From the IMG/VR virus record IMGVR_UViG_3300005915_000765, positions 1-20,057 of that record: a stretch of DNA of 20,057 nt; one strand, given 5' to 3'. This DNA comes from a virus. Position 1 is the stretch's first letter. Each line of letters begins with the position of its first letter. Of the stretch, positions 19,746 through 20,057 are shown piece after piece. Both the position numbers and the translations under genes were made by a program. The notes beneath the pieces were generated by a model. It was not told the origin of the DNA. It saw only the letters and a program-made list of their open reading frames with translations, and searched no databases.

Positions 19746-20057
19746 TGGCAGACGAAAGAGGAATAATCGCAGAAAATAGGGAAAAAGTCTTACTTGGGTA
19801 TGACCGTGATAATGCAGAGACCAAGATGGTCAATGTTGACGCTACCGGCAAGCTAAAGGTAACCGGATTAGATGTTGACACTTCCTATCTTGATGATGGG
19901 GCTTGGGTAGACGATACCTCTAAACATCTTCTGGTCGGAGGCCTTTACCAAGTTACACCACAAGCTGTTACTGACGGCAAAGTCGCTCCATTTCAGATAG
20001 ATATTAATGGCAATATGAAAGTGTCAATGTCATCTGATATTCAGATCGGGGCAGTTG
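19745..20057 (+). CDS. Virion-like protein, 3' end beyond the window
   Basis: The frame runs from ATG 19745 (TAATG overlap) to the window edge, 104 codons so far, with no stop. The first 40 residues match the start of the 140-residue protein at 14196 (MADERG, NRE, LG, NA-ETKM, VD). The next part (HLLVGGLYQVTPQAVTDGKV then APFQIDINGNMKV) has the GG-Y-P-DG-PF-D-NG-KV pattern found in small phage structural proteins with paired beta domains. It is probably another exchangeable tail or fibre-base protein. The C-terminus cannot be judged. Confidence 0.65.
   Translation, partial: MADERGIIAENREKVLLGYDRDNAETKMVNVDATGKLKVTGLDVDTSYLDDGAWVDDTSKHLLVGGLYQVTPQAVTDGKVAPFQIDINGNMKVSMSSDIQIGAV

Overview
The window looks like part of a tailed double-stranded DNA phage genome (Caudoviricetes), free or integrated. 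All convincing genes are on the + strand, tightly packed, AT-rich and in the standard bacterial code: TAA, TAG and TGA all end genes at tight overlaps. A GpA-type terminase large subunit, a portal, an HK97-fold-like capsid protein and a very long tail-fibre-like protein are recognisable. No integrase, repressor, tRNA, CRISPR array, tape measure, tail sheath or tail tube protein is visible, so lifestyle and tail type cannot be settled. The host uses classical Shine-Dalgarno (SD) signals (an 11-base match to the 16S rRNA tail at 4414-4424) and sigma70-like promoters; its identity is unknown.

Layout. (1) 1-4638: a run of very small genes, mostly joined by 4-base ATGA or 1-base TAATG/TAGTG overlaps. 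It includes a RlaP-like nucleotidyltransferase, an HNH/NinG-like nuclease, two nested membrane miniproteins, several small zinc-binding candidates and a probable terminase small subunit. Six confident genes here are under 60 codons, plus a doubtful 13-codon one. (2) 4639-6554: terminase large subunit and a zinc ribbon protein. (3) 6623-8688: portal and a 57-residue protein. (4) 8804-12028: major capsid protein, a probable decoration protein, a beta-helix protein and a DnaJ-type zinc protein. (5) 12121-14144: a virion protein with a SAP-like tail, an acidic scaffold-like protein, a 56-residue protein and a long coiled coil. (6) 14196-18969: a short virion protein, the 1243-residue fibre, an accessory protein and a membrane miniprotein. 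(7) 19021-20057: a small helical protein, then two further virion-like proteins, the last cut by the window edge.

The most striking signal is a regulatory cassette at five module boundaries (about 6547, 8685, 12033, 14121 and 19204). Each has a sigma70-like promoter, mostly with an extended -10; an AGAGGTTTAnACA-like box where transcription should begin; and, 11-12 bases further on, a GC-rich hairpin with a T-run that looks like an intrinsic terminator. At four of the five the T-run leads through ATTTAAA into the ATG, with no adjacent SD. The fifth adds a second hairpin and a perfect AGGAGG for the major capsid gene. The cassettes divide the late region into separately promoted modules and suggest a shared attenuation, antitermination or leader-mediated translation mechanism.
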